Assembly: GCA_937907435.1 (NCBI GenBank)
Contig: CALCIA010000319.1
Location: 1-15,425 of the forward strand
Direction: 5' to 3'
Length of the DNA stretch: 15,425 nucleotides
Source: an uncultured Actinomycetes bacterium
GTDB lineage: Bacteria > Actinomycetota > Thermoleophilia > Solirubrobacterales > 70-9
The notes under the pieces were generated by a model. That model made no database searches and was not told the DNA's origin. It saw nothing but the letters and a program-made list of their open reading frames with translations. This document shows, in pieces, positions 15,375 to 15,425 of the stretch. Made by a program: the position numbers and the translations under genes. Within the stretch, counting starts at the first letter, position 1, and each line of letters starts with the position of its first letter.

Positions 15375-15425
15375 TCCTGGGCTCCTCATGGGGGTCCTGG
15401 CAGGCTGTGACCCCCATGAGGAGCC
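15375..15425. repeat. 56-base hairpin, right-edge copy (cut by window end)
   Basis: The left arm 15375-15396 and loop ctggcaggctgt are complete; the right arm from 15409 lacks its last 5 bases because the window ends. The sequence is the exact reverse complement of the copy at 1-56. The box ggccgtccgagg lies at 15350-15361. It is 58 bases after the LuxR-type stop, in the same orientation to that gene as the left copy is to its own. Confidence 0.9.

Overview
The window reads as a chromosomal segment from a GC-rich actinobacterium. The evidence is strong G/C bias at third codon positions, GTG starts, a gatCAB operon, a PcrA-type helicase with a C-terminal Tudor-like tail, and many genes with no Shine-Dalgarno but a TANNNT box 6-8 bases before the start codon (leaderless style). 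The Thermoleophilia/Solirubrobacterales would fit this gene mix, but that placement is inference. No phage, transposase, CRISPR, tRNA or rRNA gene was seen. Gene content is essentially housekeeping; the unusual material lies between the genes.

Layout. Twelve of the fifteen protein genes called here are on the minus strand. Reading that strand from right to left: a cysteine-free Rrf2 regulator (14592-14194), an ArsR-like winged-helix regulator, a RimJ/RimL-type acetyltransferase, cysK and cysE overlapping by 4 bases (cysteine synthesis), and a small secreted lipoprotein. A 0.7 kb repeat-rich gap follows. Then come pcrA, folD and a four-helix membrane protein in one tight operon. After a 337-base repeat-bearing gap come gatC, gatA and gatB (amidotransferase that makes Gln-tRNA and Asn-tRNA), ndh (type II NADH dehydrogenase) and a small membrane zinc-ribbon protein. 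Only a DUF1801 protein, a 19-codon ORF ahead of it, and a LuxR-type response regulator are on the plus strand.

Intergenic structure. Three layers stand out. (1) A 56-base perfect hairpin begins at base 1 and recurs at the right edge. The two copies sit about 60 bases after the stop of the outermost gene at each end, in the same orientation relative to that gene. This suggests a dispersed 3'-end element, and may also explain why the sequence ends where it does. (2) A family of 43-base palindromic elements (GAGTTCGCA...TGCGAACTC) has four good copies and one or two decayed ones, all between genes. (3) Several unrelated hairpins are packed in the gaps at 5074-5410 and 9340-10018.

How the genes relate. 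gatCAB, pcrA-folD-membrane protein and cysK-cysE are each tightly coupled, with overlaps or no gap. The regulators at the right are isolated genes. A near-perfect palindrome covers the predicted ndh promoter and is the best operator candidate. I found no convincing novel multi-gene system; the repeat families, the short leader ORF and the degenerate response regulator are the items most worth following.
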